Positions 42,273 through 51,474 of a stretch of 64,000 nt of DNA are shown in pieces. How positions within the stretch are numbered: the first letter of the stretch is position 1; every line of letters starts with the position of its first letter. The notes under the pieces are model-generated. The model did not search any database. It was not told where the DNA came from and was given only the letters and a program-made list of their open reading frames with translations. This DNA comes from Halorussus halophilus (lineage in GTDB: Archaea; Halobacteriota; Halobacteria; Halobacteriales; Haladaptataceae), in contig NZ_CP044523.1 of NCBI RefSeq assembly GCF_008831545.1, forward strand, positions 1,054,001 to 1,118,000, read 5' to 3'. Position numbers and translations under genes: made by a program.

Positions 42273-44198
42273 CTACTCGCCCGAGACGAACTCTACGTCC
42301 CGGAACTCTATCTGTGCCCCACCGCTAGCACTCTCGGAAACCGTACACTCCCATTCGTATACGTCGCTCATCTCTCGAACGAACGCCAGTCCTAGTCCGG
42401 ACCCTTCGCCGTCGCACGTGGTTGTGAACCCCTCTTCGAACACGGCCTCGCGATCTTCGGGCGGGATACCGTGTCCGTCGTCCGCGACGTAGAACCCGGT
42501 GGGCAGTCGCTCGACCCGAACGGACGCGTCCGCCCCGCCGTGTTTGACTGCGTTCTCCAACAGATTTCTGAACAGATGCTGGGTGTACGTCTCGTCTGCC
42601 AGTATCTCGTCGTCGATATCGACGGTCAGCGTAGCGTCCCGGGTGTCGAGGGTTTGCCAGACTTCTCTCACCACGTCATCGACCGAAATGGGTTTTCGGT
42701 CTCCGACCGACCCCTGTCCGCGAGTCAACAGCAGCATGACATCGACCATCTCCTCGATGCGGTCGAACGCCTCGCTGACGTAGTCTACTGCCTGCGAGTC
42801 CGCCGCTTCCGGCAACTGCTGGCTGTATATCTGGCCGATAGCCACCGGATTCCGAATCTCGTGGGCGAGCATACTCGCGAAGTTCTCCAGTTGCTCGTTC
42901 GACTGCTCTAATTTTTCGATGGTCTCTTTGAGCTTTTTCTCGCGCTCGACACGGTCGGAGATGTCTCGGAAGTAGACTGAGATTCCAGTTTCGGAGGGGT
43001 AGAGGTTCGCCTCGACCCAGAAGTCCAGCGTGTCGTAGTACAGTTCGTAGCTGGTTGAGACCTGTTCGTCCCGGGCCGTGTGGAAGGCGTCCCAAACCTC
43101 GTCGATTTCGGCGGCGGTGGGGAACACGTCCCAGAGTTGCTCGCCGACCAACTCCTCTTGGGAGTGTTGGAGGAGTTCTTCGGCGCGCTCGTTGACGTGG
43201 GTGAAACAGAACTCTTCGTCCACCGCGTAGAACGCGTCGGTAATTCGTCGCAGTATCTCCTCGAACTCGCCTTCGATGCGCACCCGCTCGGTGATGTCGG
43301 TGAACGCGAAGATGGCGCTGCGCTCCTCGCCGTCGGCGTCCAACGGCGACCCGTTCACGGAAACCCAGACGCGTTGGCCGTCCGGTCGCCGTAAGCCCAG
43401 TTCCATGTCGAAGATGGGGTCGCCAGTCTCTCGAACCTGTCTGAACGGTGCCTCGTCTGCGGACAGTGGATTGCCGTTTATATCGACTAGGTCCCAGCGG
43501 GAGTCGTCGTGAGAGAACGATTCGAGTTCCTCCTTGCTCCGGCCGTAAATCTCCTCTGCGCGCTCGTTGGCGAACTGTATCGTCCCAGCCTCGCCGACGA
43601 TGACGATGCCGACGGGACTCGTTTCGAGGATTCGAGCCTTGACCTGCTTTTCCGCTTCGAGGCGTCGCTCGGTCCGTCTGTTTTCGATTTTGGACGCGAG
43701 GATATTGGCGACGTTCTGGACGAAGGTGACGTCGGATTCGGTGAACTCTCGTTCCTTCTTCGTGTGTACTCCAAGGATTCCCCACGGGTCTTCGAACGAA
43801 CCGATGATGACGCTAATCCCGCTAATAACGTCGTGTTCGACGAGTAAATCCGGGCCGGAAAACCGCTCTTCCGTTGCAAGGTCGTCCACGACGACCGGTT
43901 CCTTGGTTCGGAGCGTGTGGACCGCCTGCGAATCGGTGCCCGTCGGAACCGTCGCACTCCCGATGAGTCCATCCTGCCAGCCCACTCCTTGCCGCAGACG
44001 GAGTCGCTCTCTGTCAGGCAGCAACTGGAGGACCTTACAGTAGTCGGCGTTCAGCGTCTCGGCGACTGCCGCTGCGGCGTCCTGCAACAATTGGTCGAGG
44101 TCCTCCGTTTCAAGTGCTTGCTGTCCAATCTCGGTGACGACCTCCTGCTGACGAATATGGCGTCGTATATTGATTTCCTCCTCAGACCGCGAATTCAT
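42273..44198 (-). CDS. GAF-PAS-PAS sensor histidine kinase
   Basis: A 641-residue soluble kinase. A GAF domain (about 20-175), two PAS domains (about 190-310 and 315-430), a HisKA dimerisation helix with phosphoacceptor His446 in LAHEIRNP, and an ATPase domain with N box NLLENAVKHGG, DDGHGIPPE and GSGLGLAFV. No membrane helix, so the signal is cytosolic (redox, light or small molecule). No response regulator is adjacent, which is common in haloarchaea. Confidence 0.94.
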   Translation of the reverse strand: MNSRSEEEINIRRHIRQQEVVTEIGQQALETEDLDQLLQDAAAAVAETLNADYCKVLQLLPDRERLRLRQGVGWQDGLIGSATVPTGTDSQAVHTLRTKEPVVVDDLATEERFSGPDLLVEHDVISGISVIIGSFEDPWGILGVHTKKEREFTESDVTFVQNVANILASKIENRRTERRLEAEKQVKARILETSPVGIVIVGEAGTIQFANERAEEIYGRSKEELESFSHDDSRWDLVDINGNPLSADEAPFRQVRETGDPIFDMELGLRRPDGQRVWVSVNGSPLDADGEERSAIFAFTDITERVRIEGEFEEILRRITDAFYAVDEEFCFTHVNERAEELLQHSQEELVGEQLWDVFPTAAEIDEVWDAFHTARDEQVSTSYELYYDTLDFWVEANLYPSETGISVYFRDISDRVEREKKLKETIEKLEQSNEQLENFASMLAHEIRNPVAIGQIYSQQLPEAADSQAVDYVSEAFDRIEEMVDVMLLLTRGQGSVGDRKPISVDDVVREVWQTLDTRDATLTVDIDDEILADETYTQHLFRNLLENAVKHGGADASVRVERLPTGFYVADDGHGIPPEDREAVFEEGFTTTCDGEGSGLGLAFVREMSDVYEWECTVSESASGGAQIEFRDVEFVSGE

Positions 44199-44511
44199 AC
44201 ACCCGCGTCATGTTTCGGAAACACTCTAAATCTTTTCACTTATTTATCAAGGGACAAGACGACTAGAGACCGTATCTCCCAGTCGTCGAAATTACTCTGA
44301 CGAGCCTTACTTCGTCGTCCGAGAGAGCGACGCTCTCTCGTGATCACGAAAGGGCGTCGCCCTTTCGAACGACTACGCTCAGTAAGACTGCGTTCGCGTG
44401 ACCGACCCCCTTCAGTTCCACTTGGTAATCTGTCCCAAGCGACAGCCACCAAATCCAGACCCACAAGTGTAGACGACACCCTTATCCCCGACACACGACG
44501 AATACAACCCA
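44199..44511. repeat. Intergenic stretch with paired perfect palindromes
   Basis: No gene is visible in these 313 bases. Two 10-bp stems with a single central base stand side by side: CGAGAGAGCG/CGCTCTCTCG at 44320-44340 and CGAAAGGGCG/CGCCCTTTCG at 44347-44367, joined by a TGATCA. The kinase promoter is at the left and the Elp3 promoter at the right. Confidence 0.65.
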
Positions 44512-46167
44512 ATGAGTACGGAGACGCCGGACGCCACCGAGACCGAGGCGTTCGAGCGCGTCTGCGAGGAGATGGTCGAGCGCATCCTCGCGGGCGAGGT
44601 CGAGCGCGAGGACGTAGAGAGCGAGAAGCTGAAGGTGTGTTCGGAGTACTCCGCGCCGAAGGTGCCGAAGAACTCCGAGTTGATGGACTACGCGCCCGAG
44701 GAACGCCGCGAAGACTTGCAGGAGGTTCTCCAAACGAAGCCTGTTCGAACCGCCTCCGGGGTCTCGCCGGTCGCCATCATGACGAGTCCGCACAATTGCC
44801 CGCACGGGAAGTGTCTCTACTGTCCCGGTGGTCCCGGGTCCGAGTTCTCCTCTTCGCAGAGCTACACTGGTCACGAACCCGCCGCCGCGCGCGGCGTGCA
44901 GAACGACTACGACCCGTATGGACAGGTCACGCTTCGTCTGCACCAACTGCGGGAAATCGGCCACCCCGTGGACAAAGTCGAACTCATCCTGATGGGCGGG
45001 ACGATGACCGCTCGAAGCCACGACTATCAGGAGTGGTTCGTCAAGCGCGCGTTGCAGGCGATGAACGACTACGACACGGACGCCTCCCCGGAACCCGCCG
45101 AGGGCGTGAGTTTCGCAGAGGACTCAGAGAACTACGACTTCGAGTATCTGGAAGACGTCATCGCGCGCAACGAGACCAACGACATCCGAAACATCGGGAC
45201 CACCTTCGAGACTAAGCCCGACTGGTGTGACCCCGAGCAGATAAATCGGATGCTGGACTTGGGCGGCACCAAAGTAGAGGTCGGCGTCCAGACGACTTAC
45301 GAACGCATCAACCGCGAGATGCACCGGGGCCACGGCGCACAGGCCTCTATCGACGCCAACCAGCGACTCCGCGATTCGGCGTTCAAGGTCGGCTTCCACA
45401 TGATGCCCGGCCAACCGGGAATGAGCAAAGAGATGTGTCTGGAGGACTTCCGCCGCCTGTTCGAGGACGAGAAGTGGCGGCCCGACTACCTGAAAATCTA
45501 TCCCACACTCGTCGTCCGCGGCACCGCCACCTACGACTGGTGGCACAAGGACGAGTACGAACCCCTGCAAAACGAAGAGGCCGCCGAACTCGTCGCCGAA
45601 ATCAAGTCGATGATTCCCAAGTACACGCGCCTCCAGCGTGTCCAGCGGGACATCCCGGCGGACTTCATCGATGCTGGCGTCTGGAAGTCGAACCTGCGCC
45701 AACTCGCGCGCCAGAAGATGGAGGACCACGGCTGGACCTGCGACTGCATCCGCTGTCGAGAAGTCGGCATGAACGACGAGGACCCGGAGAACGTCGAGTT
45801 GGACGTGATGACCTACGAGGCCGCAGGCGGCACGGAACACTTCATCAGCTACGAGGACCCCGAGAAGGACCTCCTCATCGGCTTCTGTCGCCTGCGAGAG
45901 CCGGGGAATCCGGTTCGGCGAGAGCTGGAAAACGCGGCGCTCGTCCGGGAACTCCACGTCTACGGCCCGATGGTCGAAGTCGGCGACGAGAGCTACGACT
46001 GGCAGCACAAGGGCTACGGGACGAAGCTCCTGCGGAAGGCTGAGGAAATGGCTGGGGACGCAGGCTACGACAAGGTCAGCGTCATCTCCGGCATCGGCGC
46101 GCGGGAGTACTACCGGAACAAACTCGGGTACCATCAGGACGGTCCATACGTGAGCAAGCGGTTGTGA
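44512..46167 (+). CDS. elp3: Elp3, tRNA U34 carboxymethyl synthesis enzyme
   Basis: Radical-SAM/acetyltransferase that begins the cm5/mcm5-type modification of wobble uridine. The [4Fe-4S]-SAM motif is C96-PHGK-C101-LY-C104, followed by PGGPGSEFSSSQSY. The GNAT domain is at about 400-551 (HKGYGTKLL, acetyl-CoA loop, then GAREYYRNKLGY). The N-terminal basic tRNA-binding segment is present. 551 residues is normal; archaea use Elp3 alone. Confidence 0.97.
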   Translation: MSTETPDATETEAFERVCEEMVERILAGEVEREDVESEKLKVCSEYSAPKVPKNSELMDYAPEERREDLQEVLQTKPVRTASGVSPVAIMTSPHNCPHGKCLYCPGGPGSEFSSSQSYTGHEPAAARGVQNDYDPYGQVTLRLHQLREIGHPVDKVELILMGGTMTARSHDYQEWFVKRALQAMNDYDTDASPEPAEGVSFAEDSENYDFEYLEDVIARNETNDIRNIGTTFETKPDWCDPEQINRMLDLGGTKVEVGVQTTYERINREMHRGHGAQASIDANQRLRDSAFKVGFHMMPGQPGMSKEMCLEDFRRLFEDEKWRPDYLKIYPTLVVRGTATYDWWHKDEYEPLQNEEAAELVAEIKSMIPKYTRLQRVQRDIPADFIDAGVWKSNLRQLARQKMEDHGWTCDCIRCREVGMNDEDPENVELDVMTYEAAGGTEHFISYEDPEKDLLIGFCRLREPGNPVRRELENAALVRELHVYGPMVEVGDESYDWQHKGYGTKLLRKAEEMAGDAGYDKVSVISGIGAREYYRNKLGYHQDGPYVSKRL

Positions 46168-46203
46168 GGCGTGCGTAGAAGAGCTTCTGTGTGGTTTTGT
46201 GTG

Positions 46204-46293
46204 GTTTCTGTGGTCGCCAGCAGTGAGATTACGGTTTCTGTGGCAGTCAGCAGTTAGAACACAGTTTCTGTGGCAGTCAGCGTGAAGCTAGCT
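46204..46293 (+). repeat. Tandem repeat with exact 30-base period
   Basis: GTTTCTGTGG recurs at 46204, 46234 and 46264. The second and third copies share GTTTCTGTGGCAGTCAGC; the first reads GTTTCTGTGGTCGCCAGC. The array runs into the repeat element that starts at 46287. Confidence 0.75.
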
Positions 46294-46430
46294 ACTGCCG
46301 ATACCGAGAAGACCGCACCGCCTCAGCCGCACACCTCCCCACCCGATTGCGTTTCTCGATTCTGAAAAACGCGGCGTGCCGCGTTTTTCAAGCTGTGATA
46401 CTCATCCCTCGCGCGGTCGTACCCTTCGGG
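46287..46430 (+). repeat. Relative of the 26934 intergenic element
   Basis: It begins AAGCTAGCTACTGCCGATAC and shares CGAGAA, CCGCACC, CCTCCCCA and CCGA(C/T)TGCG blocks with both ends of the 26934 element, and ACTCATCCCTCGCGCGG with its right end. The palindrome at the matching position is TGAAAAACGCGGC/GCCGCGTTTTTCA (46363-46390), different in sequence but equally perfect. The gap 46168-46486 has no gene. Confidence 0.65.
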
Positions 46431-46486
46431 CACGACTTCGCGCGCCGAATCGTCGGTGAAAATGCGTCACGATAGTGCCTGCTAAC

Positions 46487-47317
46487 TCACAGCCACTCCC
46501 CAGCCTCGAACCCCTCAATCTCGCTTCCCTCGGGATTCGTCTCGTCGCTGGCGATGCCACGGGGAACCAGTAGCGGCGAGACGCTGACCTCGCCATCGAC
46601 CATCGCGCGGCGGTCGGTCCCCATCGCTTCGGCCGTCTCGTGGTCCAAGAACACCTGCCACGAGCGGTCGTGCAACTCGATGGTGGTCGGGTCGCCCGCT
46701 TCGAACTCGATGACAGACTCGTCGTCGTACACCACGTCGTAGGCGAGCGCGGGGTGCGTGATTCGCATCGCGGGGTCCGCACCGGTCGTCGGTGCGTTCA
46801 CGTTGAGATAGTCGGCAGCGGAGAACGTCTCGTCGAGCACTTCGTTGAGGAGGTACCGAGTCGCGGCCTTGGCGAACGTGAACTCCTCGCTGGTCGGAGT
46901 CGCTCCAGCGGGCACCTCGCCGGAGGGGTCGTACACCGACACTGCGATGGCTGGCACTTCCAAGAACGCGGCCTCCATCGCCGCGCCGACGGTCCCCGAG
47001 CGCCCGAGGATGTGCGCGCCCATGTTCGGCCCGTCGTTACACCCGGAGACGACGACGTCGGGTTGCAGTCCCAAGGCCGTCAGTCCCGCCGCGACGCAGT
47101 CCGTGGGCGTGCCTTCGACGGCGTAGCCCAGTTCGTGTTCGTGGACGGTCAGCGAGTCCGAAGACCACGAGCGGGACATGCCGGTGCCGCTCTGGTCGTC
47201 CGCGGGCGCGACTACGGTCACGTCTGCGTCTGCTGCGAGCGCGTCGTAGATGGCGCGAATGCCGGGCGCGTCGATGCCGTCGTCGTTCGTGAGGAGGACG
47301 CGAGGTGCGTCGGTCAT
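46487..47317 (-). CDS. surE: 5'/3'-nucleotidase SurE
   Basis: Metal-dependent nucleoside-monophosphate phosphatase. The start VLLTNDDGIDAPG carries the metal-binding Asp pair, with SGTGMSRSWS and VVSGCNDGPNMG as further active-site loops. From ATG 47317 it has 276 residues, as usual. The open frame extends antisense through the next gene to 47695, but that extension is not protein-like for the family. SurE clears damaged or excess nucleotides. Confidence 0.94.
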   Translation of the reverse strand: MTDAPRVLLTNDDGIDAPGIRAIYDALAADADVTVVAPADDQSGTGMSRSWSSDSLTVHEHELGYAVEGTPTDCVAAGLTALGLQPDVVVSGCNDGPNMGAHILGRSGTVGAAMEAAFLEVPAIAVSVYDPSGEVPAGATPTSEEFTFAKAATRYLLNEVLDETFSAADYLNVNAPTTGADPAMRITHPALAYDVVYDDESVIEFEAGDPTTIELHDRSWQVFLDHETAEAMGTDRRAMVDGEVSVSPLLVPRGIASDETNPEGSEIEGFEAGEWL

Positions 47318-47401
47318 CGACCGTGATTCGGGGACCGCTCGCTTGTAGCTGTCGGCGGTCCCGACCGAAGGCTTTTCTCGCTGTTCTGCGTGCCGCCAGC
47401 T

Positions 47402-47839
47402 ATGTCGCCCTCTTCGGAGAACGCCCTCGACGCTTCCCTGCTCGACTCTCCGCTCCTCTTCGGCCGCGACAGAGATGCGAGCGTTCGTCTTGTCGCACTC
47501 GCAGTGGTGTCGTTCCCGCTCGCTCTCGTCGCCTTCTCGCCCGCCGGAACGTTCGGCGTCGAATTCTCGCTCTCGCAGAACCTCGGCACGGTCTCGCTGA
47601 TTCTCGTCCTCGCCGTCGTTCCCGCGCTGGCGGCGTTCTACAACGATGGTCTGCTCGTCTGCGTCCTCCTCACATTTGGACCTGCACTGGCGCATCAGCT
47701 GTCGTGGGCGCTGTACGAGTTGGACGACCAGCGTGCCACGCTCGGCTCCGTGGTGTGGCTTTCAGTGTTCGTCGCGGTGCTTGCAGGGTTGTTCGGATTC
47801 GCTTGTGGCTATTTCGCCAGGCGCTTCTTCGAGTCCTGA
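47402..47839 (+). CDS. Four-helix membrane protein, first of a tandem pair
   Basis: A 145-residue protein with four hydrophobic helices. Shared with the next gene are FGRDRD near the start, AFSPAGTFGV, LAAFYNDG and FGPAL. The start at ATG 47402 is taken; GTG 47390 is possible. Unknown function. Divergent from surE, with the promoter region between. Confidence 0.7.
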   Translation: MSPSSENALDASLLDSPLLFGRDRDASVRLVALAVVSFPLALVAFSPAGTFGVEFSLSQNLGTVSLILVLAVVPALAAFYNDGLLVCVLLTFGPALAHQLSWALYELDDQRATLGSVVWLSVFVAVLAGLFGFACGYFARRFFES

Positions 47840-47876
47840 CAGAAGCTTTTTCCCACTGTTTTGCGTGCCGACATGT

Positions 47877-48278
47877 ATGGGACGACCCGCCCTCCTCTAC
47901 GGCCGCGACCGAGACGTGAGCGCGCGTTTCGTCGGCCTCGCTGGTCTGCTGTTCGCCGCGACGTTCGTCGCCCAGAGTCCGTCGCGCGCGTTCGGCGTCT
48001 CGGTCCCCTTCGGTCTCGACTTCGGGTCGCTGTTCTTCTTCATGATAGCTGCTCCGACGCTCGCGGCGTTCTACAACGATGGTGCGCTGGTCAGCCTCAC
48101 GCTCGCTCTTGGGCCTGCACTCGGGTTCTTCGTTCCGATGGGTCACTACGGACTGACCGAATCGGCCCCCTCGCTCCTCGCGGCGGTCGGTATAGGTGTC
48201 ACGACTGCCGCGACGATGGGCATGTGTGGATTCCTCTTCGGCTACGTCGGTCGGCGACTGGTGGACTCGTATCGGTAA
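47877..48278 (+). CDS. Four-helix membrane protein, second of a tandem pair
   Basis: A 133-residue paralogue of the preceding gene: LLYGRDRDVSARFVGLAGLL, SPSRAFGVSV, TLAAFYNDG and LGPALGFF match in order. ATG 47877 is the first start consistent with the paralogue. Local gene duplication is clear. A Gly-rich last helix ends GYVGRRLVDSYR. Confidence 0.7.
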   Translation: MGRPALLYGRDRDVSARFVGLAGLLFAATFVAQSPSRAFGVSVPFGLDFGSLFFFMIAAPTLAAFYNDGALVSLTLALGPALGFFVPMGHYGLTESAPSLLAAVGIGVTTAATMGMCGFLFGYVGRRLVDSYR

Positions 48279-48306
48279 TCTATGCAAACAAATCGGCGCG
48301 CGCTGG

Positions 48307-48329
48307 CCACCCGACGAGAAAAAAGGTGG
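48307..48329 (+). repeat. 23-base dispersed repeat, second copy
   Basis: The 23 bases from CCACCCGACG to AAGGTGG are identical to 17973-17995. They can fold as CCACC/GGTGG. Both copies follow a GCGCGC-rich run. Here the repeat lies in the leader region of rqcH, 40 bases before its ATG. Confidence 0.75.
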
Positions 48330-48368
48330 AACGACAGCCATTTCCCCCACAACAAAAAACCGAGTAGC

Positions 48369-50477
48369 ATGGACCAAAAGCGGGAACTGTCGAGTATCGA
48401 CCTCGCCGCCATCGTCGCGGAACTCGGCGCGTACGAGGGTTCGAAACTCGACAAAGCGTACCTCTACGGCGACGGTCTCTTGCGACTCAAGATGCGGGAC
48501 TTCGACCGTGGGCGGGTCGAACTCATCGTTGAAGTCGGCGAGAAGAAACGCGCGCACGTCGCCGCAGTCGAGAACGTCCCCGACGCGCCCGGCAGGCCGC
48601 CGAACTTCGCCATGATGCTCCGAAATCGGCTCTCTGGCGCGGACTTCGCGGGCGTCGAGCAGTACGGCTTCGACCGGATTCTCGAATTCCACTTCGAGCG
48701 CGACGACGAAGACACCACCATTGTTGCAGAGTTGTTCGGGCAGGGCAACGTCGCTGTGTTGGACGAGAACCGCGAAGTCGTGGACAGCCTCGACACCGTA
48801 CGACTCAAATCTCGAACTGTCGCACCCGGCAGTCAGTACGAGTTCCCGGACGAGCGCATCAATCCCCTCGAAATCAGCTACGAGGCGTTCGTCGCCAACA
48901 TGGACGAGTCTGACACTGACATCGTTCGTACGCTCGCCACGCAACTCAACTTCGGCGGCCTCTACGCCGAGGAGGTCTGCACCCGTGCGGGCGTCGAGAA
49001 GACGACGGACATCACGGACGCCACCGAAGACGACTACGAGGCCGTCTTCGACGCCATCGAGCGCATGTCGATACCCCTGCGCACCGGGGAGTTCGACCCG
49101 CGGGTCTACCGCGAGGACGACACACTGGTGGACGTGACGCCGTTCCCGCTGGACGAGTACGACCACCTCGACGCCGAGGCGTTCGACACGTTCAACGAGG
49201 CGGTCGATTACTACTACGCGAACCTCGACTTGGCGGGCGAAGACGACGCCGACGAAGCGGCCGGAAGTCAGCGACCCGACTTCGAGGGCGAAATCGAGAA
49301 ACAGAAGCGCATCATCGAACAGCAGGAGGGCGCAATCGAGGGCTTCGAACAGGAGGCCGAGCAGGAACGTGAGAAGGCCGAACTGCTCTACGGCAACTAC
49401 GGACTGGTGGACGAGATTCTCACGACGATACAGCAGGCCCGCGAGCAGGACACCCCGTGGGAGGACATCGAAGCCAAATTTGAGGAGGGCGCAGAGCAGG
49501 GCATCGAAGCCGCGGAAGCCGTCCACAGCGTGAACCCTGAACACGGCACCGTCACAGTCACTATCGACGGTATGCGCATCCAACTCGACGCGTCCACAGG
49601 AGTAGAAAAGAACGCAGACCGCCTCTACACCGAGGCCAAGCGCGTTGAGGAGAAGAAAGAGGGTGCGCTGGCCGCCATCGAAGACACCCGCGAAGATTTG
49701 GAGGCAGTGAAACAGCGTCGCGACGAGTGGGAGGAAGAACCGGACGAGGGAAGCGACGACGCAGGCGAAGACGAACAAGAGGAAGTCGATTGGCTGACCG
49801 AGCCGTCGATTCCCGTCCGCAGTCAAGAGCAGTGGTACGAGCGGTTCCGCTGGTTCCGAACCAGCGACGACTTCCTCGTCATCGGCGGACGCAACGCCGA
49901 CCAGAACGAGGAGTTGGTCAACAAGTACATGGACGGCAACGACCTGTTCTTCCACGCGCAGGCCCACGGCGGTCCGGTCACGATTCTCAAGACCTCCGAC
50001 CCGAGCGAACCGTCCAGAGATATCGACGTGCCCGAACAGAGCAAGCAGGAAGCCGCCCAGTTCGCCGTCTCCTACTCGTCGGTGTGGAAGGACGGCCGCT
50101 TTGCGGGTGACGCCTACATGGTGACTCCCGACCAAGTGAGCAAGACGCCCGAGAGCGGCGAGTACTTGGAGAAGGGTGGCTTCGCCATCCGCGGCGACCG
50201 CACCTACTTCCGCGACGTGGCTGTCGGCGTCGCAGTCGGTATCACCTGCGAACCACACACCCGTGTCGTCGGTGGGCCGCCCTCGGCGATTCGTCCGCAG
50301 GTCGAGACGCTGGTCGAGGTCGAACCCGGCCGGTACGCCCAGAACGACGCCGCCAAGCGCATCTATCGCGTGTTTCGCGAGCGATTCGAGGACACCTCCT
50401 TCGTGCGCAAGGTCGCCAGTGCCGACCTGATTCAGGAGTTCCTCCCGCCGGGCGGCAGTCGGATGAAAGACGAGTGA
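48369..50477 (+). CDS. rqcH: RqcH, ribosome quality control NFACT protein
   Basis: RqcH binds stalled 50S subunits and directs C-terminal tailing of the nascent chain. From ATG 48369 it has 702 residues. NFACT-N includes the key pair Asp102-Arg103 in YGFDRILEF. Two coiled-coil stretches follow (about 300-345 and 430-465), then an acidic linker. The NFACT-R domain runs from WYERFRWFRTSDDFLVIGG to GIRPQ-like sequence. pelA, for stalled-ribosome rescue, is 6 kb away. An earlier open frame start (48282) is rejected. Confidence 0.95.
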   Translation: MDQKRELSSIDLAAIVAELGAYEGSKLDKAYLYGDGLLRLKMRDFDRGRVELIVEVGEKKRAHVAAVENVPDAPGRPPNFAMMLRNRLSGADFAGVEQYGFDRILEFHFERDDEDTTIVAELFGQGNVAVLDENREVVDSLDTVRLKSRTVAPGSQYEFPDERINPLEISYEAFVANMDESDTDIVRTLATQLNFGGLYAEEVCTRAGVEKTTDITDATEDDYEAVFDAIERMSIPLRTGEFDPRVYREDDTLVDVTPFPLDEYDHLDAEAFDTFNEAVDYYYANLDLAGEDDADEAAGSQRPDFEGEIEKQKRIIEQQEGAIEGFEQEAEQEREKAELLYGNYGLVDEILTTIQQAREQDTPWEDIEAKFEEGAEQGIEAAEAVHSVNPEHGTVTVTIDGMRIQLDASTGVEKNADRLYTEAKRVEEKKEGALAAIEDTREDLEAVKQRRDEWEEEPDEGSDDAGEDEQEEVDWLTEPSIPVRSQEQWYERFRWFRTSDDFLVIGGRNADQNEELVNKYMDGNDLFFHAQAHGGPVTILKTSDPSEPSRDIDVPEQSKQEAAQFAVSYSSVWKDGRFAGDAYMVTPDQVSKTPESGEYLEKGGFAIRGDRTYFRDVAVGVAVGITCEPHTRVVGGPPSAIRPQVETLVEVEPGRYAQNDAAKRIYRVFRERFEDTSFVRKVASADLIQEFLPPGGSRMKDE

Positions 50478-50639
50478 CGTGCGTGTGGGACCAGTGACGT
50501 GCGTGTGGGTTGTCACCGTCCGACATGGCTATGGTCTCTCTCGACGTTCTCTCTAGTTGGGTTACTACCTGAGACCGGGTCGTGACCGCTCCGACTGTCG
50601 GGAGACGACCTGCGTATCGGGGGTTGCTCGGGGGACATC

Positions 50640-51338
50640 ATGATACGCGACAGCATCGACTATCTGACGGACAGCGATACGGGAATGACCACGGTCGTAC
50701 TCGGTGGCCTGTTGACGCTTTTCGGGATATTCATCATCCCGGCGCTCGTCGTGGAGGGCTATCTGGTTCGGGTCCTCCACGAAACCGAACGGGGGAACAC
50801 GGAGGCACCGACGTTCTCCAAGTGGGTTCGACTGGCAGTGGACGGCCTGAAAGCAGTCGTCATCGGAATCGTGTACGGACTCGTTCCCGCAGTAATAGCG
50901 ATGGTATTCGCCGGTAGCGGGGCACTCATGCTCTCGGGCGGGAACGCCGACTTCCTCGGTGGAGTGACGTTCCTCTTCGGGAGTCTGCTCACCTTGTTCG
51001 CCATCGTCGCCGTGTGGTACGTCTATCCGGCGGCAATCGCTCGGTTCGCCGAGAAAGAGTCGATGAGCGCGGCGTTCCACTTCAGCGCGCTCAGACCTAT
51101 CGTCACCAAGGAAGCGTACGCGACTGGCTGGTTGATGGCACTCGTCGTCCTCTTGGTCGGCGGTATCGTCGTCAGTCTGCTCGCCGTCGTCCCGATACTC
51201 GGCTGGATTGGGGCCGTGTTCGTCGCCTTCTACGCGCAGGTCGCGGCGTACTACATCTACGGCCGCGCCTACGGTGAGGCGAGCGGCATGGCTCCCGGCG
51301 AGGAGACGCCAGTCGAAGGCGAACAACCAGTCGTCTGA
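50640..51338 (+). CDS. DUF4013 membrane protein (1 of 3)
   Basis: A 232-residue protein with about five or six hydrophobic helices. IRDSIDYLTDSDTG at the start, WVRLAVDGLKAVVIGIVY and YATGWLMALVVLLVGGI are the DUF4013 pattern. Unknown role; perhaps a membrane permease-like or scaffolding protein. The acidic tail ends EGEQPVV, almost the same as its neighbour's ERRPAV-type ending. Confidence 0.88.
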   Translation: MIRDSIDYLTDSDTGMTTVVLGGLLTLFGIFIIPALVVEGYLVRVLHETERGNTEAPTFSKWVRLAVDGLKAVVIGIVYGLVPAVIAMVFAGSGALMLSGGNADFLGGVTFLFGSLLTLFAIVAVWYVYPAAIARFAEKESMSAAFHFSALRPIVTKEAYATGWLMALVVLLVGGIVVSLLAVVPILGWIGAVFVAFYAQVAAYYIYGRAYGEASGMAPGEETPVEGEQPVV

Positions 51339-51474
51339 ACGACTCTTTTTCGGCGAACTGCGAAGCGAGCGGCCGTGACTCGGAGAGTCACGCAACGGTT
51401 AAGCTCTCAGCGAGCGTCTAAACGTTTCGAGCGAACCGCGCCTTTTCACAGCCAGTCCGCTCTGGAGCTACATC

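Noticed and set aside
46204..46293. Possible CRISPR array
   Set aside because: The three units are tandem with no unique spacers and no cas genes are present in the window.
47670..50516. Open frame of 948 codons on the minus strand
   Set aside because: Antisense to rqcH and the neighbouring membrane gene; composition is that of a mirror frame.
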